From the NCBI GenBank assembly GCA_947629965.1, contig CANRFS010000016.1, positions 1 through 16,283 of the forward strand: a stretch of 16,283 bases of DNA, read 5' to 3'. The first letter of the stretch is position 1. The number at the start of each line of letters is the position of its first letter. The DNA is from an uncultured Clostridia bacterium. GTDB lineage: Bacteria; Bacillota; Clostridia; TANB77; CAG-508. Under the pieces are notes generated by a model. The model ran no database searches. It saw nothing but the letters and a program-made list of their open reading frames with translations, and had not been told where the DNA came from. Made by a program: the position numbers and the translations under genes. This document shows positions 6,697-12,714 of the stretch, one piece after another.

Positions 6697-8211
6697 TTAT
6701 GATTTATATGAGTTATCAATTTCCTTTAGCATTACATCATGTGCTCCGCCTTCTGAAATGCTTACATCAGAAACCATTGTAAGTCTTGCAACTTTATGTA
6801 GTTCTGGAATTGTTGTTGCTCCGCAGTTACACATTGTAGATTTTATTTTTGCAACTGTTATATCTAAATTTTCTTTTAAAGAACCTGCATAAGGAATGTA
6901 TGAATCTACTCCTTCTTCAAAAGCAAGTTTATCTTTTGCTTCTCCTCCTAAATCATATCTTTGCCAATTTCTTGCTCTATTTGAACCTTCTCCCCAATAT
7001 TCTTTAACATAGTTATTTCCTACTTTTACAACTCTTGTTGGGCTTTCGTCAAATCTTGCAAAATATCTTCCCATCATTACATAGTCAGCACCCATTGCAA
7101 GTGCAAGTGTTATATGATGATCATAAACTATACCACCATCTGAACATACTGGAATATATACGCCTGTTTCTTCAAAATATTTATTTCTTTCATCTACTAC
7201 TTCCATTAGAGCTGAAGCTTGTCCTCTACCTATACCTTTTGTTTCACGAGTTATGCAAATAGAGCCTCCCCCTACTCCAACTTTTATAAAATCTGCACCA
7301 GCTTCTGCTAAATATCTAAAGCCCTCTCTATCTACTACATTTCCTGCACCGATTTTAACATCTTCTCCATATTTTGCCCTTACGAAATCTATTGTATTCT
7401 TTTGCCATACAGAATATCCATCTGAAGAATCCATACATAATATATCAACACCTGCTTCTACTAAAGCTGGTATTCTTTCTTCATAATCTCTTGTATTTAT
7501 TCCTGCGCCCACTATATATCTTTTGTTTTCGTCTAATAGAGAATTAGGGTTATTTTTTCTATCTTCATAATCTTTTCTAAAGACTAAATATTTTAGGTTG
7601 CCTTCTTCTGTAAGTATTGGAAGACAATTTATTTTCTTTTCCCAAATAATATCATTTGCTTCTGATAAGCTAATTCCTTTTTTTGCCCATATTACATTTT
7701 CCTTTTTTGTCATAAAATTATCTATTGGGTCATCTTGATTGTCTCTCGATAATCTATAATCTTTATTTGTTACAATGCCTAAAAATTTACCATTTGCTGT
7801 TCCGTCATCTGTAATTATAACTGTTGAATGACCTGTTTTTTTAACTAATGCTAAAACTTCTTTTAGAGATGTTCCAGATTTAACATTAGAATCACTTATA
7901 ACAAAACCTGCTTTATGCTTTTTTACATGATAAACCATTTCTGCTTGTGATTCTATTGATTGAGAACCAAAAATAAAAGCAAGTCCACCTTCTCTAGCAA
8001 GTGCAATCCCCATTTTTTCTCCTGAAACTGATTGCATTATTGCAGAAACCATAGGTATGTTTGCGTAATATTTTGCTTCCTCTCCTTTTTTAAATTTAAC
8101 AAGTGGTGTTCTAAGTGATACATTTGCTGGAATACAATTTTCTGTTGTTAAGTTTGGTAACAATAAAAATTCATTAAATGTTCTTGATATATCTGGTAGT
8201 ATTTTTGCCAT
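6697..8211 (-). CDS. guaB: IMP dehydrogenase
   Basis: Oxidises IMP to XMP with NAD+, the rate-limiting step before GuaA. The 504-residue protein is a TIM barrel (about 1-100 and 225-504) with a Bateman module of two CBS domains inserted at about 101-222. The catalytic loop is GGGSICITRETKGIGRGQ with Cys319. The Arg-Tyr pair of the mobile flap is in RARNWQRYD (Arg418, Tyr419). The nucleotide site includes GAGNVVD, VCSDGGI and MMGRYFAR, and the C-terminus has the YAGSLKE segment. The GGGSICITRE...GRGQ loop differs from the GPGSICTTRIV...GVPQ form of E. coli and B. subtilis and belongs to a different branch of the family. The start is supported by AAAGGAGG 7 bases upstream and a consensus promoter. 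It converges with guaA, so the two successive enzymes of GMP synthesis are adjacent but separately transcribed. Confidence 0.96.
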   Translation of the reverse strand: MAKILPDISRTFNEFLLLPNLTTENCIPANVSLRTPLVKFKKGEEAKYYANIPMVSAIMQSVSGEKMGIALAREGGLAFIFGSQSIESQAEMVYHVKKHKAGFVISDSNVKSGTSLKEVLALVKKTGHSTVIITDDGTANGKFLGIVTNKDYRLSRDNQDDPIDNFMTKKENVIWAKKGISLSEANDIIWEKKINCLPILTEEGNLKYLVFRKDYEDRKNNPNSLLDENKRYIVGAGINTRDYEERIPALVEAGVDILCMDSSDGYSVWQKNTIDFVRAKYGEDVKIGAGNVVDREGFRYLAEAGADFIKVGVGGGSICITRETKGIGRGQASALMEVVDERNKYFEETGVYIPVCSDGGIVYDHHITLALAMGADYVMMGRYFARFDESPTRVVKVGNNYVKEYWGEGSNRARNWQRYDLGGEAKDKLAFEEGVDSYIPYAGSLKENLDITVAKIKSTMCNCGATTIPELHKVARLTMVSDVSISEGGAHDVMLKEIDNSYKS

Positions 8212-8267
8212 TTTCTTTCCTCCTTTAAATTTAATTTTCGATTTTCACTACATTAAAATTTCTATAT

Positions 8268-8296
8268 ATTATACAACAAATATTTATTAAATACAA
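8268..8296 (-). promoter_or_regulatory. Promoter of guaB
   Basis: Minus-strand TTGTAT (8296-8291), 17-base spacer, TATAAT (8273-8268). It lies about 57 bases before the ATG and directly follows the xerD terminator. Confidence 0.7.
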
Positions 8297-8324
8297 CAAA
8301 AAAACAGGAAAATTTCTTCTCCTG
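8297..8324 (-). terminator. Terminator downstream of xerD
   Basis: On the minus strand CAGGAGAA-GAAA-TTTTCCTG forms an 8-bp stem with a GAAA tetraloop (8324-8305), immediately followed by seven or more T. It separates xerD from guaB. Confidence 0.85.
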
Positions 8325-8336
8325 ATTTTACATATT

Positions 8337-9218
8337 TTATGCTCTTGGATGTGCTTTTCTGTATATATTTTTTATACTTTCATCTTGGAATTGCATATAT
8401 ATTTGTGTAGATGATATATCAGAATGTCCAAGCATTGTTTGAATAGCTTTTAATTCTGCTCCATTTTGTAATAAGTGTGTTGCAAAAGAATGTCTTAAAA
8501 CATGTGGTGTTATGTCTTTAGTTATATGAGCTTGTTCTTTATAAAATTTTACTATTTTCCAGAAACCTTGTCTTGTTAATCTTCTACCATTTATATTAAC
8601 GAATAAGGCTTTTTCTGATTCTGTCTTTATTAATATTGGTCTTGAGTCTTCTACATATTCTCTTAAGGCCTTTAAAGAAATTTTTCCTAAAGGGATAGTT
8701 CTTTGCTTAGTTCCTTTTTTGCAAACTACATATCCTTCCTCTAAATTAACATTATCTAAATTTAATGAAATTATTTCTGTTACTCTCATTCCTGTAGCAT
8801 ATGCAAATTCAAGCATAGCCTTGTCTCTAATTCCTTTTAAATCAATGTTCTTAGGTTGATCTAACAACAATGAAACTTCTTGAGCTGTTAAAATACTTGG
8901 AACTCTTTTTTCTATTTTTGGTGATTGTATTCCTTCTGTTGGATCTGCTTTTACCTTATTATTTCTTAATAAAAATTGATAAAATAATCTAATTGAAGCT
9001 AAATTTCTTGATATTGTAGATGCTTTTTTATTTATATCATGCAAATATTGTAAATACTCTTTTATTCCTTCTGTTTTTATTTTAGTATAATTTATTTTAT
9101 TATTTTCTAAATAGGTTTGATATTGCAGAATGTCTCTTCTATATGATTGTAATGTATTATTTGATAATTTTTTATCATTCTTAATAAAGTCCAAAAAACT
9201 TTCTATTTGTTTATCCAT
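8337..9218 (-). CDS. xerD: Tyrosine recombinase XerD
   Basis: 293-residue site-specific recombinase, normal XerD length (298 in E. coli). The N-terminal SAM-like domain (about 1-90) includes LSNNTLQSYRRDILQY and ASTISRNLASIRLFYQFL. The catalytic domain (about 105-293) has Arg145 (ATGMRVTEI), Lys168 (KKGTKQR), His239 and Arg242 (PHVLRHSFATHLL), His265 (LGHSDISS) and nucleophile Tyr274 (TQIYM). These positions match E. coli XerD with small offsets. It probably acts with the XerC-type protein encoded at 3369-4347 on dif, and no dif site is recognisable in this window. AAAGGAG lies 7 bases before the ATG, with a plausible own promoter at 9267-9295. The reading frame is intact and contains no CGG codon, unlike its XerC partner. 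Confidence 0.95.
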   Translation of the reverse strand: MDKQIESFLDFIKNDKKLSNNTLQSYRRDILQYQTYLENNKINYTKIKTEGIKEYLQYLHDINKKASTISRNLASIRLFYQFLLRNNKVKADPTEGIQSPKIEKRVPSILTAQEVSLLLDQPKNIDLKGIRDKAMLEFAYATGMRVTEIISLNLDNVNLEEGYVVCKKGTKQRTIPLGKISLKALREYVEDSRPILIKTESEKALFVNINGRRLTRQGFWKIVKFYKEQAHITKDITPHVLRHSFATHLLQNGAELKAIQTMLGHSDISSTQIYMQFQDESIKNIYRKAHPRA

Positions 9219-9266
9219 AATTTAGCTCCTTTCACATGACGATTATGAATATTTATTATGTATATA

Positions 9267-9295
9267 TTTATATCAGATAAAATAAAAAAAGTAAA
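9267..9295 (-). promoter_or_regulatory. Probable promoter of xerD
   Basis: Minus-strand TTTACT (9295-9290), 17-base spacer, TATAAA (9272-9267). The -35 overlaps one arm of the spoIIM terminator-like hairpin. Confidence 0.5.
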
Positions 9296-9325
9296 TACAT
9301 TTTTTAATAAATTTTACTTTTGTAT
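9284..9325 (-). terminator. Possible terminator after spoIIM
   Basis: On the minus strand AAAAGTAAA (9321-9313) and TTTACTTTT (9295-9287) can pair as a 9-bp A/T-rich stem with a 17-base loop, followed by further T. It is weak because only two of its pairs contain G or C. Confidence 0.45.
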
Positions 9326-9326
9326 T

Positions 9327-9978
9327 TTACATATATTTTATTAAAAACATGAAAATATTTTTAGATATATATGTCTCTATAATTGATGAAATTATTAGTC
9401 CAGCTAATATTAACAAAGAAAATACTGTATGTCTTAATATTTCTAATTTTATATTTTCTTTTCTTTTATCTGCCATTATAGAATTATGAAGTCTCATGCC
9501 ACTTACACTAAGTGCAAGTATACATGGAATAAATATAATATTTTGTAAAAGAAGCACGGATAATAAAAATATTAATCCTTTTCCGAACACCTAAGCTTAA
9601 TATAATTGAAGAAATAGTATATCCCAAGCAAAAACCTCTAAAGCAAACTGCTAAATAAACAATAGATATACCTATAACAGTTGAGCCCATGAACCACAAG
9701 AATACTGCCAAAAGCACATTCTTCTTTATAGAATCTTTTAATAAAAGAAGAGTATTTATATCTCTATTTTCTTTTAAATCTTGCGTAAAAGAAGATATAT
9801 AATTAGTAATTTCAGAAATTTGACTTTCTGAAACATTATTAATAAATATAACGCCAATAATTATTCCTATTAAAAATATAAGACTAACTATTAGATATTC
9901 TCTCAAATTATTTTCTATATGAGAAGTTATAATTTCTTTTAGCTTTGAATCTTTTTTTCTTACATATCTTCTGTTCAT
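9327..9978 (-). CDS. spoIIM: Stage II sporulation protein M, +1 frameshift at a CGG codon
   Basis: Membrane protein of the SpoIIDMP complex, which in endospore formers drives septal peptidoglycan remodelling during engulfment. The first frame (from 9978) gives a basic N-terminus, a hydrophobic helix near residues 29-47, two more near 88-130 including the family motif CFRGFCLGYTISSIILSLG, then breaks after SLGV at an in-frame CGG. The +1 frame continues GKGLIFLLSVLLLQNIIFIP and LALSVSGMRLH, the conserved C-terminal half. Skipping C9585 gives a 216-residue protein; B. subtilis SpoIIM is about the same length. GGAGG lies 6 bases before the ATG. The gene lies upstream of xerD on the same strand. 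Its presence suggests a spore-forming ancestry, although SpoIIM-like proteins also occur in non-sporulating relatives. Confidence 0.9.
9582..9588 (-). other. +1 frameshift site GTT-C-GGA in spoIIM
   Basis: On the minus strand the zero frame reads GGT GTT CGG AAA AGG and soon leaves similarity, although it stays open for another 24 codons. Omitting C9585 reads GGT GTT GGA AAA GGA TTA, the conserved G-x-G-K-G of SpoIIM. The P-site codon is Val GTT and the restored codon is Gly GGA. Confidence 0.88.
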
Positions 9979-10036
9979 TATGTACCTCCGAATAGTTTAT
10001 ACATAATGTGTATTCACTTTATATAAAAAAAGAACC

Positions 10037-10088
10037 ATAAAAAAAGCATACTTAAATTATGAAAAATATCCATAACTAAGAAATGCTT
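10037..10088 (-). terminator. Terminator downstream of endonuclease Q
   Basis: On the minus strand AAGCAT (10088-10083) pairs with ATGCTT (10049-10044), with an inner nested pair AGTTATG/CATAATT, followed by a run of T. It lies just after the endonuclease Q stop codon. Confidence 0.7.
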
Positions 10089-10098
10089 CTTTACATTA

Positions 10099-11289
10099 CT
10101 AAATTTTAACTTGGCCGTAAACTCCTCCACCACCTTCGTGGATTTGTATTTTTCCTTCTCTTGCAGAAACTATATTATTAGCTACTTTTTTTCCTACTAC
10201 AGCTTCTATATCATCTTTAGATAATTTGTGTATTATATTCATTTCTGTTCCAAAAGTATCTAATAATTTTTCTATACTTTTCTTTCCTACTCCAGGAATA
10301 AAAGTAAGTGGAATTTGATATATGTATTCTGGTCTGTTTTTAGGGCTTTTTGTATCTTTTTTATCCTTTATAATTTCAATCCTATCATAAACCCCCATAG
10401 TTATATTTTTGCTATCACATGTATCACATAAAGTTACAGGTGCAGTGCCTTCTATATTTTTACCACATACTTCACAATATGTTCTATGATATTTGCCAAG
10501 CTTTGGATCCATACCATAATTTGCAACTATTTTTCTTCCATCTTCATTTTTGAGAGCTTTTACTAACTCTTTAAAACTTATATCTTCTACTAAAATTTTA
10601 TTATATTCTCTAGCAATCTTAGGTAATGAATGCGCATCAGAATTCGTTATAAAGGTTTTTTGTTCCAATTCTGATATTTTATCTGCTAAAGAAGTATCGG
10701 CGCTTAAACCTAATTCTATCGCTAATACTTTACCATATTTTTCTTTAAATACTTTTTCTAATCTATCAGTACAATTTCCATAAAAGCTTTTATGTGGTGT
10801 AAAACAATGTGCCGGTATTAATATTCCGTTATATTTTTCTACTATATCTATTAAATCATAAGCTGAAATATCTGCCCTTTGTGAACTAAGTGTTATATTT
10901 TTTATGTGTGTGCTCATTTCTTTAGAAAAGCCTTTAATATCATCCAAATGTGGAAAAAAACAAATATTATGAGCACTACCTGCATGACCATTTAGACCAT
11001 CTTCAGATGTTTCTATTTCACTTCCAAGTATTATACAAACCTTATCTTTGTAAATTATTCCGCCATCTTTTATTTCATAAGCATCTCCAGTGTTTAAAAA
11101 GTTTTCAATATCTTCTATAACGTAAGGTGAAGCACAGTCTATTATTCCTACAATATCTATTCCTTTTCTATCTCTACATTCTTTTGCTATATTTGCAAAA
11201 TTTAAACTCCTTGCTGCCGTGATTTTTATTGGTTTATTATTTTCACTTCTTCCTATGTGTACATGTAAATCTGCAAAAACTTCGTACAT
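10099..11289 (-). CDS. Endonuclease Q family protein (PHP-domain DNA repair nuclease)
   Basis: 396 residues. EndoQ enzymes cut DNA 5' of deaminated bases such as uracil, hypoxanthine and xanthine, and of abasic sites. The PHP metallohydrolase domain (about 1-260) has DLHVHIG (His9, His11), GSEIET, HAGSAHN, PAHCFTPHKSFYGNC and TNSDAHSL, all candidate metal ligands. A small zinc ribbon follows (Cys272, Cys275, Cys288, Cys291 in YCEVCGK and LCDTCDS), then a helix-hairpin-helix-like segment (LTFIPGVGKKSIEKLLDTFG, about 328-347) and the glycine-rich C-terminus HEGGGGVYGQVKI typical of the family. The ATG at 11289 has GGAG 7 bases upstream. A strong terminator ends directly before this ribosome binding site, and I see no promoter between it and the gene, so expression may depend on readthrough. 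Confidence 0.92.
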   Translation of the reverse strand: MYEVFADLHVHIGRSENNKPIKITAARSLNFANIAKECRDRKGIDIVGIIDCASPYVIEDIENFLNTGDAYEIKDGGIIYKDKVCIILGSEIETSEDGLNGHAGSAHNICFFPHLDDIKGFSKEMSTHIKNITLSSQRADISAYDLIDIVEKYNGILIPAHCFTPHKSFYGNCTDRLEKVFKEKYGKVLAIELGLSADTSLADKISELEQKTFITNSDAHSLPKIAREYNKILVEDISFKELVKALKNEDGRKIVANYGMDPKLGKYHRTYCEVCGKNIEGTAPVTLCDTCDSKNITMGVYDRIEIIKDKKDTKSPKNRPEYIYQIPLTFIPGVGKKSIEKLLDTFGTEMNIIHKLSKDDIEAVVGKKVANNIVSAREGKIQIHEGGGGVYGQVKI

Positions 11290-11300
11290 TTTATTACTCC

Positions 11301-11334
11301 TTTAAAAAAGAGCAAGTTTAATAACCCGCTCTTT
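11301..11334 (-). terminator. Terminator or attenuator between the 55-residue gene and endonuclease Q
   Basis: On the minus strand AAAGAGCGGGTT, loop ATTA, AACTTGCTCTTT forms a stem of up to 12 pairs (two G-U), followed by TTTTTT. The T-run is joined directly to AAAGGAG, the ribosome binding site of the next gene. Confidence 0.85.
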
Positions 11335-11341
11335 AGATTAT

Positions 11342-11509
11342 TTATTTTTCTTTTTGAGTTTGTCGTTCAGTGTTATTTTTGACACGATTAATTTTTTCAA
11401 TTATATATGCTAATTTTCCTTGCATATAATCTATATATTCTTTAAATGAAGTATCATTTACTTTATCTTTTAACCTACCAAAAATACTTACATCTCTTTC
11501 TCCTAACAT
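11342..11509 (-). CDS. Small basic protein of unknown function, 55 residues
   Basis: An ATG at 11509 opens a 55-codon frame to a TAA at 11342. It starts MLGERDVSIFGRLKDKVNDT and ends in a charged tail (NNTERQTQKEK). The middle (KEYIDYMQGKLAYIIEKINRV) looks like an amphipathic helix. The ATG overlaps the last 7 bases of the upstream HD-like gene, and an AAAGGAG lies 11 bases before it inside that gene, so translation is probably coupled. Directly after its stop comes a strong terminator, as expected for the last gene of a transcript. No transmembrane segment is seen. I do not recognise the family. Confidence 0.65.
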   Translation of the reverse strand: MLGERDVSIFGRLKDKVNDTSFKEYIDYMQGKLAYIIEKINRVKNNTERQTQKEK

Positions 11510-12048
11510 GGTACTGGTATCTCCTTTATAATATTTATAAAATTTTTAAATTCTGGAAGGTATCTATTAGTTAATCCTTTTAGATTTCTATGCTCTAATA
11601 AAACTAATGCTTCATCAATAGGAAATCCTCTTCGCTCAGGTCTATCAAGCATCATTCCTCCAAATTGATCTACTAATTCTAATATATCTGCTTCTTTTTC
11701 TCTTTTTAAATCGTTACTATATCTATTATGTTGCATACATATCTTACAAAATCTATCTGAAAATCCTAATTTTCTTAGATATTCTGCGCTTTCTCTTGCA
11801 TATGTTTTTATTGATTGAATATCTTGAAAATCATTAACCTTTTTGCAAGAATATAGCAAAGAAGCAGTTATTAATAAATTTTCGTCTACATCTATATTCA
11901 TAGTTTCAATAAATAATTTTGTTATAGCTGTTTTAAACAATACTGTATTATCTAAAAATATGCCGGTCTTTCTTTGCAGATAATATGCTATTTCTATTTT
12001 ATTATTAAAATCTTTTTCAGCTAACATGTATTCAGCAAAAGTTTCCAT
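11503..12048 (-). CDS. HD-domain-like protein of unknown function
   Basis: 181 residues from the ATG at 12048, which has GGGAG 6 bases upstream. An earlier in-frame ATG at 12066 lacks a ribosome binding site. The protein is mostly helical, with no signal peptide or membrane segment. Helices near ITASLLYSCKKV, the CKICMQHNRYS stretch, and a conserved-looking ILELVDQFGGMMLDRPERRGF resemble HD-like folds of uncharacterised Clostridia proteins, but the classical H...HD...D metal ligands are not all present. Catalysis is therefore doubtful and the HD label is tentative. It is the first gene of a short transcript with the overlapping 55-residue gene. Upstream are a consensus-like promoter and four response-regulator repeats, so it is probably under two-component control. 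Confidence 0.7.
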   Translation of the reverse strand: METFAEYMLAEKDFNNKIEIAYYLQRKTGIFLDNTVLFKTAITKLFIETMNIDVDENLLITASLLYSCKKVNDFQDIQSIKTYARESAEYLRKLGFSDRFCKICMQHNRYSNDLKREKEADILELVDQFGGMMLDRPERRGFPIDEALVLLEHRNLKGLTNRYLPEFKNFINIIKEIPVPC

Positions 12049-12087
12049 AATAATCTCCCATAACACATAATTAATCTTTATAAATTA

Positions 12088-12117
12088 ATTATAATCTAAA
12101 TGCGAATACTTTTTCAA
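12088..12117 (-). promoter_or_regulatory. Promoter of the HD-like gene
   Basis: Minus-strand TTGAAA (12117-12112), 18-base spacer, TATAAT (12093-12088), 40 bases before the start codon. The response-regulator repeats begin directly upstream of the -35. Confidence 0.65.
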
Positions 12118-12120
12118 TAA

Positions 12121-12159
12121 TGTTACCTAATTGTAATATTAATGTAATCTTAGTGTAAT
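12121..12159. promoter_or_regulatory. Four tandem TGTWAH repeats, WalR/PhoP-type response-regulator binding site
   Basis: On the plus strand TGTTAC, TGTAAT, TGTAAT and TGTAAT begin at 12121, 12132, 12143 and 12154, each separated by exactly five bases (11-bp period, one helical turn). All four fit the WalR consensus TGTWAH-N5-TGTWAH. Read on the minus strand they are DTWACA, close to the PhoP box TTWACA. They end four bases upstream of the -35 of the HD-like gene, the usual place for activation by an OmpR/PhoB-family regulator. Confidence 0.7.
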
Positions 12160-12161
12160 CT

Positions 12162-12177
12162 TATAACTTATGTTATA
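12162..12177. repeat. Palindrome between rnhA and the response-regulator repeats
   Basis: TATAAC-TTAT-GTTATA has two 6-base arms. It lies just after the rnhA stop and next to the TGTWAH repeats. It could be an additional operator or a weak 3' hairpin for rnhA, and no T-run follows. Confidence 0.4.
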
Positions 12178-12183
12178 TTGATA

Positions 12184-12616
12184 TTATTTTGCTATTTCAC
12201 TTCTTGCAAGTTCATCACATCTGTTATTGAATTCATTATCACTATGACCCTTTACTTTTATAAATTTAACTTTATGAATTTTAGTTAATTCATATAATTC
12301 TTGCCATAATTCTTTATTTTTTACAGGTTCTTTTCCAGAAGTTTTCCAATTATTTTTAATCCAGTTGTATATCCAACCATTGTTAAATGCGTTTACGACG
12401 TAGGCACTATCACTATATACCTCTACCTCACATGATTTTTTGAGAGCTTTTAAAGCTTCTATAACAGCAGTTATTTCCATTATATTATTAGTTGTATTTT
12501 TATTTCCTCCACTTATTTCTTTTTTTATATCGTTAAACATTAAAATTGCGCCCCATCCACCAGGACCTGGGTTTCCGTGAGCATGCTCCATCTGTATATA
12601 TTGTAATTTTAGACAT
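12184..12616 (-). CDS. rnhA: Ribonuclease HI, +1 frameshift at a CGG codon near the start
   Basis: Cleaves RNA in RNA-DNA hybrids. The true start is the ATG at 12616 with GGAG 8 bases upstream. It reads MSKITIYTDGACS and then meets an in-frame CGG; the zero frame would end after about 14 more codons. Skipping C12577 continues as GNPGPGGWGAILMF, completing the universal TDGACSGNPGPGGWG motif and a 143-residue enzyme. Catalytic residues then fall almost exactly at the E. coli positions: Asp9 (Asp10), Glu47 (Glu48), Asp69 (Asp70), His124 and Asp134. Read only from the internal ATG at 12591, the product would start MEHAHGNPGPGG and lack the catalytic Asp9, so that start cannot be right. A basic handle region with NGWIYNWIKNNWKTSGKEP is present. 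It is divergent from tmcAL. Confidence 0.93.
12574..12580 (-). other. +1 frameshift site TCA-C-GGA in rnhA
   Basis: On the minus strand the zero frame reads TGC TCA CGG AAA CCC AGG. Omitting C12577 gives TGC TCA GGA AAC CCA GGT, the invariant C-S-G-N-P-G of RNase HI. Here the preceding codon ends in A, not T, so the common element of the four sites is CGG before A or C, not a shared P-site codon. Confidence 0.93.
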
Positions 12617-12645
12617 TATTTTATCTCCTTTACACAAATTACAAT

Positions 12646-12699
12646 TTGTATTTTTTTTCTATTTATGATATTATATCAATAAATTAAATTATTTTTCAA
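12646..12699. promoter_or_regulatory. Divergent overlapping promoters of rnhA and tmcAL
   Basis: On the minus strand TTGAAA (12699-12694), 18-base spacer, TATAAT (12675-12670) would serve rnhA. On the plus strand TTGTAT (12646-12651), 17-base spacer, TATTAT (12669-12674) would serve tmcAL. The two -10 elements occupy the same bases, so the promoters should exclude each other. Confidence 0.5.
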
Positions 12700-12714
12700 T
12701 ATTTAGGAGTAAAG

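Noticed and set aside
7253..7486. Plus-strand frames within guaB
   Set aside because: They are antisense shadows of IMP dehydrogenase without ribosome binding sites.
9327..9590. A separate 87-residue membrane protein starting at GTG 9590
   Set aside because: It is the C-terminal half of SpoIIM and the apparent start lies inside the frameshift region without a ribosome binding site.
3810..12580. Random sequencing or assembly errors as the cause of the four frameshifts
   Set aside because: Errors usually occur in homopolymers, and this sequence has many long A and T runs that are all correct. All four breaks are instead a C inserted before GG outside any run. Read inspection would settle it, but the pattern argues against chance.
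12184..12591. RNase HI starting at the internal ATG 12591
   Set aside because: It lacks the catalytic Asp of TDG and the first beta strand. The real N-terminus lies upstream in another frame with a good ribosome binding site.
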